Shown in pieces: positions 5,440 through 11,171 of a stretch of DNA of 11,667 nucleotides. The first letter of the stretch is position 1. Each line of letters starts with the position of its first letter. Both the position numbers and the translations under genes were made by a program. The DNA is from an archaeon (lineage in GTDB: Archaea; Nanobdellota; Nanobdellia; Pacearchaeales; GW2011-AR1), in the NCBI GenBank assembly GCA_027318675.1, contig DAHVOT010000020.1:1-11667 (forward strand). Reading direction: 5' to 3'. The notes beneath the pieces are model-generated. The model ran no database searches. It had not been told where the DNA came from and saw only the letters and a list, made by a program, of their open reading frames with translations.

Positions 5440-5462
5440 CACTTAATCTCTCTTTTTTTAAT

Positions 5463-5546
5463 GCGGGGTTGCCGGAGCGGTCAAACGGGCGAGATTAAGG
5501 CTCTCGTAGCTTATTGCTTGCACAGGTTCGAATCCTGTATCCCGCA
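5463..5546 (+). tRNA. tRNA-Leu, apparent anticodon AAG
   Basis: This class II tRNA is 84 nt without CCA. Acceptor GCGGGGT pairs with ATCCCGC (one G-U), with discriminator A. The D stem is CCG/CGG with GG at 18-19. Anticodon stem CGAGA/TCTCG (5 perfect pairs) encloses the loop TTAAGGC, so positions 34-36 (5497-5499) are AAG. A long variable arm (AGC/GCT) and T arm ACAGG-TTCGAAT-CCTGT complete it. The identity as Leu is supported by the long variable arm and overall similarity. Shifting the stem by one base would give UAA instead, but it creates a C-U mismatch and removes base 26. The gene is probably co-transcribed with tRNA-Arg, 6 nt downstream. Confidence 0.88.
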
Positions 5547-5552
5547 TATATT

Positions 5553-5627
5553 GCCTGGGTAGCTCAATCTGGATAGAGCAGTGGGGTCCTAACCCAAAGG
5601 TTGCAGGTTCAAATCCTGTCCTAGGCA
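5553..5627 (+). tRNA. tRNA-Arg (anticodon CCU)
   Basis: This class I tRNA is 75 nt without CCA. Acceptor GCCTGGG pairs with CCTAGGC (one G-U), with discriminator A. The D stem is GCTC/GAGC. Anticodon loop GTCCTAA has U33 and anticodon CCU (5588-5590), reading AGG. T arm is GCAGG-TTCAAAT-CCTGT. The anticodon stem GTGGG/CCCAA has a G-A mismatch at 27-43, while the other four pairs are normal. The overall sequence resembles archaeal tRNA-Arg(CCU). It lies 6 nt after tRNA-Leu. Confidence 0.92.
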
Positions 5628-5637
5628 TTAAAATAAA

Positions 5638-5662
5638 AAAGGTTCAAATCCTTCTGGGTGCA
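5638..5662 (+). pseudogene. Detached tRNA 3'-end fragment (T arm plus acceptor strand)
   Basis: The fragment carries AAAGG-TTCAAAT-CCTTC, a T arm with four pairs and one mismatch, followed by TGGGTGC and A, the 3' acceptor strand and discriminator. No 5' half exists here: the preceding bases are an A-rich linker after tRNA-Arg. It shares the exact 13-mer AGGTTCAAATCCT with tRNA-Arg 35 bp earlier, but the acceptor strand differs and would need a GCACCCA partner that is absent in this window. Possible origins are the remnant of a tRNA gene, an attachment-site scar of an integrative element, or a diverged partial duplication of tRNA-Arg. Confidence 0.7.
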
Positions 5663-5672
5663 TTCTATTTGT

Positions 5673-6158
5673 TTAATGTACAAATGATTTTATCATTAAC
5701 CAGAAAAAGACAGTTATCGCTTCAGTAGTCAATAGGTAACTCCAAGACACTCTATAATGTCCTCTCATTTTAAACAAAAAATACATAAGAACAATTGATT
5801 GTAATGCTATAACGTGGAAATATATGAAAAATTCAGTAAAAAAATATTCAGCCCATCTGTAGAGATAAGGGGTTGTCAAAGAAGTTATTATTAAAGTAAC
5901 TAAGAATCCAGCAAAGAAATCCCCTTTTTCTTTTCCTTCTTGCTTTGTTTTTCTTGAAAACAGCGTGAATAATCCAATTTGAAGGGCATTAGAGAAGGCA
6001 TATGCAAGACTAATTCCCACAAACCATGAGAAAGGGGATTGTATTAATGTGAATATCTCTCTAAATACATTAAAATTGATTTTTTCAAAAATAGTTATTA
6101 TTCCCATAAAAAGAAATATAATTGCTTCGATTATAATGAACTTTTTGAGTTTTCTCAT
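5673..6158 (-). CDS. Polytopic membrane protein of unknown function (161 aa)
   Basis: I do not recognise a family. Five hydrophobic stretches are visible: about residues 7-24, 43-67, 81-100, 106-129 and 139-159. Short basic loops separate them, for example RKTKQEGKEKGD at 69-80 and KMRGHYR at 130-136. There is an N-terminal MRKLKK and a C-terminal histidine. Charged residues inside helices are few (E11, E109, E146). No catalytic motif is evident, and the size and spacing suggest a small integral membrane protein of the cytoplasmic membrane. It stands alone between tRNA genes, on the strand opposite to them, with a TATA-like TTTATTAA (6180-6187) about 25 bp before its ATG. Confidence 0.75.
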   Translation of the reverse strand: MRKLKKFIIIEAIIFLFMGIITIFEKINFNVFREIFTLIQSPFSWFVGISLAYAFSNALQIGLFTLFSRKTKQEGKEKGDFFAGFLVTLIITSLTTPYLYRWAEYFFTEFFIYFHVIALQSIVLMYFLFKMRGHYRVSWSYLLTTEAITVFFWLMIKSFVH

Positions 6159-6179
6159 ATTTTGAAATATGTTTTTGAG

Positions 6180-6187
6180 TTAATAAA
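6180..6187 (-). promoter_or_regulatory. TATA-like element of the membrane protein gene
   Basis: TTTATTAA on the minus strand is centred about 25 bp upstream of the ATG at 6158. No Shine-Dalgarno is seen, so a leaderless transcript is plausible. Confidence 0.4.
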
Positions 6188-6219
6188 TTTGTTCTTGTAT
6201 CTTTTACAAAACAAAAACC

Positions 6220-6226
6220 TTTAAAA
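6220..6226 (+). promoter_or_regulatory. TATA-like element of tRNA-Gly (and possibly secFD)
   Basis: TTTAAAA, preceded by the A-rich ACAAAAACC, is centred about 29 bp upstream of the tRNA-Gly 5' end. I see no other good promoter before secF, so this element may also drive secF-secD. Confidence 0.4.
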
Positions 6227-6251
6227 CACTTCTAAAATAAGAATATAATAG

Positions 6252-6322
6252 GCGCTGGTGGTTTAATGGTAGAATAACTGGCCTCCAACCAGTTGATCCG
6301 GGTCCGATTCCCGGCCGGCGCA
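6252..6322 (+). tRNA. tRNA-Gly (anticodon UCC)
   Basis: This is 71 nt without CCA. Acceptor GCGCTGG pairs with CCGGCGC (one U-G), with discriminator A. The D stem is GTTT/GAAT with G-U pairs. Anticodon stem ACTGG/CCAGT is perfect and encloses CCTCCAA, giving anticodon UCC at 6284-6286. T arm is CCGGG-TCCGATT-CCCGG. Two bases depart from near-universal tRNA features: position 33 is C instead of U (6283), and position 55 is C instead of U/pseudouridine (6304). All helices are otherwise intact, so it is probably functional. The secF start codon lies only 23 nt downstream. Confidence 0.9.
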
Positions 6323-6345
6323 TTCATAATAAAAAATAAACTAAA

Positions 6346-7248
6346 ATGGAAGAAATTCAAAAACCGAAGAAATCACTTGGAGAATGGCACGATAAGAATT
6401 ACAAGAAATTATTGATAATCCCTGCAGTTTTCTTGATATTCTCATTGATTTATCTTGGAATTTTTTATTCTCAACACAATGATCTTTTTTTAAAAGATAT
6501 TTCTCTTTCAGGAGGAACTTCTGCAACAATAAATGGACAATTAGATGTTGTTGCACTTGAAAAAGCGTTAACTGAAGAGTTCGGAGATGCAAATACAAGG
6601 ATAATTTCAGATTTGATAACAGGAGAGCAATTAGCGACAATAGTTGAAGTTAGCGTTACTGCAGAAGAGACAAAAGCATTTTTAGAAGAATATTTAGGTT
6701 ATAAATTGACTGAAGAAAATAGTAGTTTTGAATATTCTGAATCTTCCTTTACACAGGATTTGTACAGACAATTAATGATTTCTCTAGCATTAGCATTTTT
6801 ACTTATGACAATTGTAGTCTTTATTCTATTTAGAGACTTTGTTCCTTCACTTACTGTTGTTTCCTGTGTTTTGATTGATATGATTATGACTGTGGCAGTT
6901 ATTAATTTACTTGGGATAAAAATATCTACAGGAGGAATCATTGCTTTCTTAATGCTTATAGGTTATTCTGTTGATACAGATATTTTGCTTACAAATAGAT
7001 TAATAAAAAGAAAAGATGGAACAACAAATCAAAAGATTTTAGGAGCTGTTAAAACAGGTATAACAATGACTTTAACTTCTTTGCTTGCTATTCTAGCTTC
7101 ACTTTTAGTTGTTAAATCTTTTTCACCAATTTTAACTCAAATATTTCTCATAATAGTAATTGGTTTATTTTTCGATTTGATTAATACATGGATTACAAAT
7201 GTTTCAATACTTAAATGGCATGTTTACAATAAGGAGAATAAAAAATGA
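6346..7248 (+). CDS. secF: Protein-export membrane protein SecF
   Basis: SecF works with SecD as an RND-type accessory of the SecYE translocon, using the ion gradient to help pull proteins across the cytoplasmic membrane. The 300-aa protein has TM1 (about 21-41), an extracytoplasmic domain (42-138) that starts with the LSGGTS motif at 54-59, and five C-terminal helices (about 141-290). The fourth-helix signature is GYSVDTDILLTNR at 206-218, the archaeal counterpart of the bacterial GYSxND motif. The gene ends in a 4-bp ATGA overlap with secD, so the two are translationally coupled. The order secF before secD is that described for haloarchaea and the reverse of the bacterial order. It starts 23 nt after tRNA-Gly with no Shine-Dalgarno. 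Confidence 0.94.
   Translation: MEEIQKPKKSLGEWHDKNYKKLLIIPAVFLIFSLIYLGIFYSQHNDLFLKDISLSGGTSATINGQLDVVALEKALTEEFGDANTRIISDLITGEQLATIVEVSVTAEETKAFLEEYLGYKLTEENSSFEYSESSFTQDLYRQLMISLALAFLLMTIVVFILFRDFVPSLTVVSCVLIDMIMTVAVINLLGIKISTGGIIAFLMLIGYSVDTDILLTNRLIKRKDGTTNQKILGAVKTGITMTLTSLLAILASLLVVKSFSPILTQIFLIIVIGLFFDLINTWITNVSILKWHVYNKENKK
7233..7236 (+). promoter_or_regulatory. Shine-Dalgarno GGAG of secD
   Basis: GGAG (within AAGGAG) sits 8 nt before the secD ATG, inside the end of secF. It supports the start at 7245 and reinitiation from secF. Confidence 0.65.
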
Positions 7249-8780
7249 AAAAATTAGGGTTTAAAATTTGGCTTTATATTATAGTTTTAGTATTGGCAAT
7301 AATGTCAATATTTGTTTCTTCAAGCGGAATAGCATTTTTTCAAAAAGGAGTTTTAATTACAAGCGTAGAACAAAACTCAAGTGCATTTGACTCTGGTTTA
7401 AGGCAAGGACAGATAATAACTCAAATTAACAATCAAAAAATAGAAGATATGCACTCTTTTTCAGATTATATCCAGAAAACATTTCCAGTTGAAGAGGAAA
7501 TTAAATTAATAATAAAAACTAAGGATGCCGATATAATACTTTATACTAAATATGCTCCAGACATCACTGTTTCTGCTATACCCAAAACAGGGATAAAAAC
7601 AGGATTGGATTTATCTGGGGGGGCTAGAGCTATAATTGGAGCAGAAGGAGTTGAATTAACAGATCAAGAAGCAAAAGATTTAGCAGAAATAATAGCAAAT
7701 AGAATAAATTATTATGGACTTAAAGATATTCAGATTGCTCCCTTTTCAGATTTATCTGGAAATAATTATATAAGAATTGAAATCGCAGGAGCAACACCTA
7801 AAGACTTAAGTTCAATGATTGAAAGTCAAGGTAAATTTGAAGCAAAGATAGGAAATGAGACAGTGTTTATTGGAGGAGAAAGGGACATTGCTTCAGTATG
7901 TAGAAACGATGCAACTTGTGCGTATATTCAATCTTGTCAACAGATTTCTTCAGGTGAATATTCTTGTAGATTTACTTTTACAATTTACTTAAGTGAAGAA
8001 GCTGCACAAAGGCATGCTGATATAACAAGCAAGATACCAATAAATTCCACAAGTCCAGAGTACCTTTCTAAACCTTTAGATTTATATCTAGATGATAAAC
8101 TTGTTGAAACACTTTTAATAAGTAAGGATCTTAAAGGGGAAGTTACAACAAGAATAGCAATTTCAGGTTCAGGTTCAGGTCCAACAGAAGAAGAAGCTTA
8201 TGATGCAGCACAGGAAGATATGCATAATCTTCAAACAATTTTGATAACAGGAAGCTTTCCATATAAATTAAAGATTCTGAAATTAGATGTTATCTCTCCT
8301 AATCTTGGAAGCAATTTCACAAAAGCTATTTTCCTTGCAGGATTTGTAGCTGTTTTTTGTGTTGCTTTAGTTGTATTTTTTAAATACAGAAAAATAAAAC
8401 AATCCTTTGCTGTTCTGGGGATAGGAATATCTGAAATAATAATAACTCTTGGTGTTGCTGCATTTTTAGATATTAATTTAGATTTATCTGCTATAGCAGG
8501 TATTTTAGCAGCAATAGGAACAGGAGTTAATGATCAGATAGTTATGTTGGATGAAGCTAAAAGAAGAACATCTGATTCAAGTATAAAATCTAGAATAAAG
8601 AATGCTTTTGAAATAATTATGGGGGCTTATCTAACTTTGGTTGCAGCAATGATTCCCCTTTATCTTGTAGGAGGAGGTTTATTGAAAGGATTTGCTTCTA
8701 CAACAATTATAGGATTAACTATTGGTATTTTAGTAACAAGACCAGCATTCGGTGAAATGATAAAAAGAATGGAAGAGTAA
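7245..8780 (+). CDS. secD: Protein-export membrane protein SecD with PDZ-like insert
   Basis: SecD is the larger partner of SecF. The 511-aa chain has TM1 at about 8-25. A PDZ-like segment follows at about 34-100, with GVLITSVEQNSSAFDSGL, the QGQIITQINNQKI element and a final strand. The SecD signature GLDLSGG lies at 120-126, followed by the P1 domain (about 128-350). Five C-terminal helices (about 361-505) carry the GTGVNDQIVMLDE motif at 425-437. In archaeal homologues I recall the motif as GVDD. Here the residue aligning with the functionally important bacterial aspartate is N429, followed by D430. Four cysteines (219, 225, 231, 241) cluster in the extracytoplasmic domain and could form disulfides. 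It overlaps secF by 4 bp and is followed by a T-rich convergent spacer. Confidence 0.93.
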   Translation: MKKLGFKIWLYIIVLVLAIMSIFVSSSGIAFFQKGVLITSVEQNSSAFDSGLRQGQIITQINNQKIEDMHSFSDYIQKTFPVEEEIKLIIKTKDADIILYTKYAPDITVSAIPKTGIKTGLDLSGGARAIIGAEGVELTDQEAKDLAEIIANRINYYGLKDIQIAPFSDLSGNNYIRIEIAGATPKDLSSMIESQGKFEAKIGNETVFIGGERDIASVCRNDATCAYIQSCQQISSGEYSCRFTFTIYLSEEAAQRHADITSKIPINSTSPEYLSKPLDLYLDDKLVETLLISKDLKGEVTTRIAISGSGSGPTEEEAYDAAQEDMHNLQTILITGSFPYKLKILKLDVISPNLGSNFTKAIFLAGFVAVFCVALVVFFKYRKIKQSFAVLGIGISEIIITLGVAAFLDINLDLSAIAGILAAIGTGVNDQIVMLDEAKRRTSDSSIKSRIKNAFEIIMGAYLTLVAAMIPLYLVGGGLLKGFASTTIIGLTIGILVTRPAFGEMIKRMEE

Positions 8781-8801
8781 AAATAATTTTATTTTTTAAT
8801 T
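8781..8801. terminator. T-rich convergent terminator between secD and gmd
   Basis: The 21-nt spacer holds T runs on the plus strand (8787-8797) and A runs near 8779-8786 that read as Ts on the minus strand. It could terminate both converging transcripts. There is no stem-loop. Confidence 0.4.
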
Positions 8802-9968
8802 TCAATGGCTATCTAATCTGGATTTATCTTCTTCTTGTAATCCATATTTTTTTAATCTATCTAAGTCACTTTCAACCATCATTTTAACAAGTTCTTTGAA
8901 TTTTGTTTTGGGAGTCCATCCAAGCACTTTTTTTGCTTTTGCAGGGTTTGCAAGAAGATAATCTACTTCAGCAGGCCTGTAGAACTTAGGACTTACTTTT
9001 ACAACTATTCTATCTTTGTATTTTCCAACTTCATTTATTCCTTTTCCTTCCCATTTTATTGGCATTCCAACCATTTTGAATGATTCTTCTATAAACTCTC
9101 TTACCGAATGTGTTTCCCCTGTTCCTATAACATAATTGTCTGATTTTTCTTTTTGCATCATTAACCACATTGCTTCTACATAATCTCCAGCATATCCCCA
9201 ATCCCTTTTAGCATCCATATTTCCTATTTCAAAATATTCTTGATATCCCAGTTTTATTTTTGCAACAGAATGACTTATTTTTCTTGTTACAAATTGCTTG
9301 CCTCTTTTTGAACTTTCATGATTGAAAAGGACACCGTTACATGCAAAGATATTGTAACTTTCTCTGTAATTTTGAGTTATATAATAACCGAATGCTTTTG
9401 AAGCAGCATACGGACTTCTTGGGTGAAACAGAGTGTTTTCTGTCTGAGGGGTTTCATGTACTTTTCCAAACATTTCAGATGTAGATGCTTGGTAAAATTT
9501 GATTCTTGGATTTAATATCCTTATAGCTTCAAGAATATTTATAACTCCAAGAGCATTTATTTCAACAGTTGAGATTGGTTGAGTCCAAGAATCAGGAACA
9601 AATGATTGTGCAGCAAGATTATAAATTTCATCTGGATTAATTTCTTTTATTACTCTTATTATAGAACCAAGATCAGTTACATCTCCTTCAACAAGTTTTA
9701 TCTCTTTTCTTAAATGACCTATTCTGTCAAAAACATCCATGCTTGTTCTTCTATGAAAGCCATAAACTTCATATCCTTTATTTAAAAGAAACTCTGCAAG
9801 ATAAGCTCCATCTTGGCCTGTTATACCTGTTATTAAGCCTCTCTTTTTGCCACTGTTTTCTACTCTTGGATTTTGTTGTGTTTTAAGGGAATTTATATCG
9901 TATTTCAAAGAATTTATGTCTTCTTTTATTTTAGAAAATGATTCTTTTATGTTTTTTTCATTAGTCAT
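8802..9968 (-). CDS. gmd: GDP-mannose 4,6-dehydratase with N-terminal coiled coil
   Basis: Gmd converts GDP-D-mannose to GDP-4-dehydro-6-deoxy-D-mannose, the precursor of GDP-fucose, GDP-rhamnose and related sugars for surface glycans. The 388-aa protein has the NADP-binding GITGQDGAYLAEFLL at 48-62, RRTS at 73-76, EGDVTD at 94-99, NLAAQSFV at 117-124, and the catalytic set T163/E165 (STSEMFG) with Y187-x3-K191 (YAASK). Later family motifs are GVLFNHES (212-219) and RDWGYAGDYV (255-264). Residues 1-40 precede the Rossmann fold and are unusual: a heptad-like polar helix (KESFSKIKEDINSLKYDIN) predicted as coiled coil. There is no internal Met before residue 77, so ATG at 9968 is the natural start. 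It is divergent from the epimerase gene and convergent with secD. Confidence 0.93.
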   Translation of the reverse strand: MTNEKNIKESFSKIKEDINSLKYDINSLKTQQNPRVENSGKKRGLITGITGQDGAYLAEFLLNKGYEVYGFHRRTSMDVFDRIGHLRKEIKLVEGDVTDLGSIIRVIKEINPDEIYNLAAQSFVPDSWTQPISTVEINALGVINILEAIRILNPRIKFYQASTSEMFGKVHETPQTENTLFHPRSPYAASKAFGYYITQNYRESYNIFACNGVLFNHESSKRGKQFVTRKISHSVAKIKLGYQEYFEIGNMDAKRDWGYAGDYVEAMWLMMQKEKSDNYVIGTGETHSVREFIEESFKMVGMPIKWEGKGINEVGKYKDRIVVKVSPKFYRPAEVDYLLANPAKAKKVLGWTPKTKFKELVKMMVESDLDRLKKYGLQEEDKSRLDSH

Positions 9969-10138
9969 CTTCTTATATTCTAGTTGGGATTTAAAAGAAT
10001 ATCTGCTTGCTAGTATATATAAAAATAATGTAATTTAAAATAACAAATATTCTTTAATTTAATCTTTATTACTCTGAAATGCAATTAATTTTAAATAGGA
10101 GATTTAACAGTTTAATTTAGTTTATTTTTATACATAAT
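9969..10138. promoter_or_regulatory. Divergent promoter region, gmd / epimerase
   Basis: This 170-nt AT-rich spacer carries two minus-strand TATA candidates for gmd: TTTTAAAT at 9989-9996, about 25 bp before the ATG (leaderless), and a TATATATA run at about 10014-10022, which would give a leader of about 20 nt. For the epimerase the best plus-strand candidate is weaker: TTTAATT near 10111-10117, about 25 bp before the ATG. No coding region is seen. Confidence 0.4.
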
Positions 10139-11089
10139 ATGGCAAAGAATACAATTCTATTAACCGGAGCAGCAGGATTTATTGGTTTTCATACTTCCAA
10201 GGCATTATTAGAAAGAGGAGATACAGTTATAGGGTTGGATAATCTTAACGATTATTATGATGTTAGTTTAAAATTAAATCGAAAGAAAATATTAGATAAT
10301 TATCCAAATTTCAAGTTTTATAAACAGAATATAGAGGATACAATTAATATTGAAGAGAAAGTAGATTTAATTTGTCATCTTGCAGCACAAGCAGGAGTTA
10401 GATATAGCATAGAAAAACCATTTGAATATGAAAAATCTAATATGCTTGGCACACTAAATATTTTTGAATTTGCTAGGAATAATAATATTCCAAAAGTGGT
10501 TTATGCATCCTCCTCTTCGGTTTATGGAAGTGGGTGTGAGGTTCCATTTAAAGAATCGCATAGGACAGACAATCCAATCTCATTATATTCTGCAACAAAG
10601 AAAGCTAACGAACTCTATGCTCATGTTTATCATAATTTGTTTAATATAAATATGATCGGGCTTAGATTTTTTACTGTTTATGGCTCATTTGGGAGACCAG
10701 ATATGGCCTTATTTAAATTTACTAAAAATATACTCGAAGAAAAACCAATAGATGTTTACAACAGAGGAGATATGAAAAGAGATTTTACCTTTATAGATGA
10801 TATTGTTTCAGGAGTTATTTCTTCTATAGACAAAGATTATAGTTTCGAAATTTTTAACTTGGGAAGAGGAGAACAAGTTAATCTTTCAGAGGTTATAAAA
10901 GAGATAGAAAACAACCTTGAAAAAAAAGCAATATTAAATTTATTGCCCATGCAACTAGGAGATGTTCCAGAGACATTTGCAGACATTGAAAAAGCAAGAA
11001 AGATGTTGGATTATGCTCCAAAAACTTCAATAAAAGAAGGAATACAAAGTTTTGTTTCTTGGTATAAAGATTATTACAAGTATGTTTAA
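10139..11089 (+). CDS. NAD-dependent epimerase, UDP-glucuronate 4-epimerase type
   Basis: This extended-SDR enzyme probably interconverts UDP-glucuronate and UDP-galacturonate. The 316-aa protein has the NAD-binding GAAGFIG at 10-16, LDNLNDYYDVSLK at 33-45 (typical of this subfamily), HLAAQAGVRYS at 80-90, and the catalytic serine region ASSSSVYG at 123-130, with Y150-x3-K154 (YSATK). The substrate segment VYGSFGRPDMALFKF at 180-194 resembles the usual VYGPWGRPDMA, with P-W changed to S-F. RDFTFIDD at 214-221 is also typical. UDP-glucose 4-epimerase is the main alternative, but the GRPDMA and DYYD segments favour a uronate epimerase. It forms a sugar-nucleotide cluster with gmd and the downstream RmlD-like gene. 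Confidence 0.85.
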   Translation: MAKNTILLTGAAGFIGFHTSKALLERGDTVIGLDNLNDYYDVSLKLNRKKILDNYPNFKFYKQNIEDTINIEEKVDLICHLAAQAGVRYSIEKPFEYEKSNMLGTLNIFEFARNNNIPKVVYASSSSVYGSGCEVPFKESHRTDNPISLYSATKKANELYAHVYHNLFNINMIGLRFFTVYGSFGRPDMALFKFTKNILEEKPIDVYNRGDMKRDFTFIDDIVSGVISSIDKDYSFEIFNLGRGEQVNLSEVIKEIENNLEKKAILNLLPMQLGDVPETFADIEKARKMLDYAPKTSIKEGIQSFVSWYKDYYKYV

Positions 11090-11142
11090 CACGAATTAAA
11101 AGCTATCTTCTCTTTTACGATTAAAAATTAATCCCATAAATA

Positions 11143-11150
11143 TTTATAAA
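11143..11150 (+). promoter_or_regulatory. TATA box of the RmlD-like gene
   Basis: TTTATAAA is centred about 25 bp before the ATG at 11172, in the 82-nt gap after the epimerase. This suggests an independent, leaderless transcript rather than pure read-through. Confidence 0.55.
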
Positions 11151-11171
11151 TTATTTATTTTTTCTTCATTG

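Noticed and set aside
5277..5562. Two plus-strand frames across 5S rRNA and tRNA-Leu
   Set aside because: They lie over structured RNA genes with strong conserved sequence and pairing, and have no protein family features.
5628..5662. Possible 3' half of a split tRNA
   Set aside because: Known split tRNAs break at the anticodon or D arm and keep the 3' anticodon strand. This piece starts at the T arm after an A-rich linker, so a relic or attachment scar is more likely.
6341..6941. Minus-strand frames opposite secF
   Set aside because: They are antisense to SecF, which has clear family motifs and coupling to secD.
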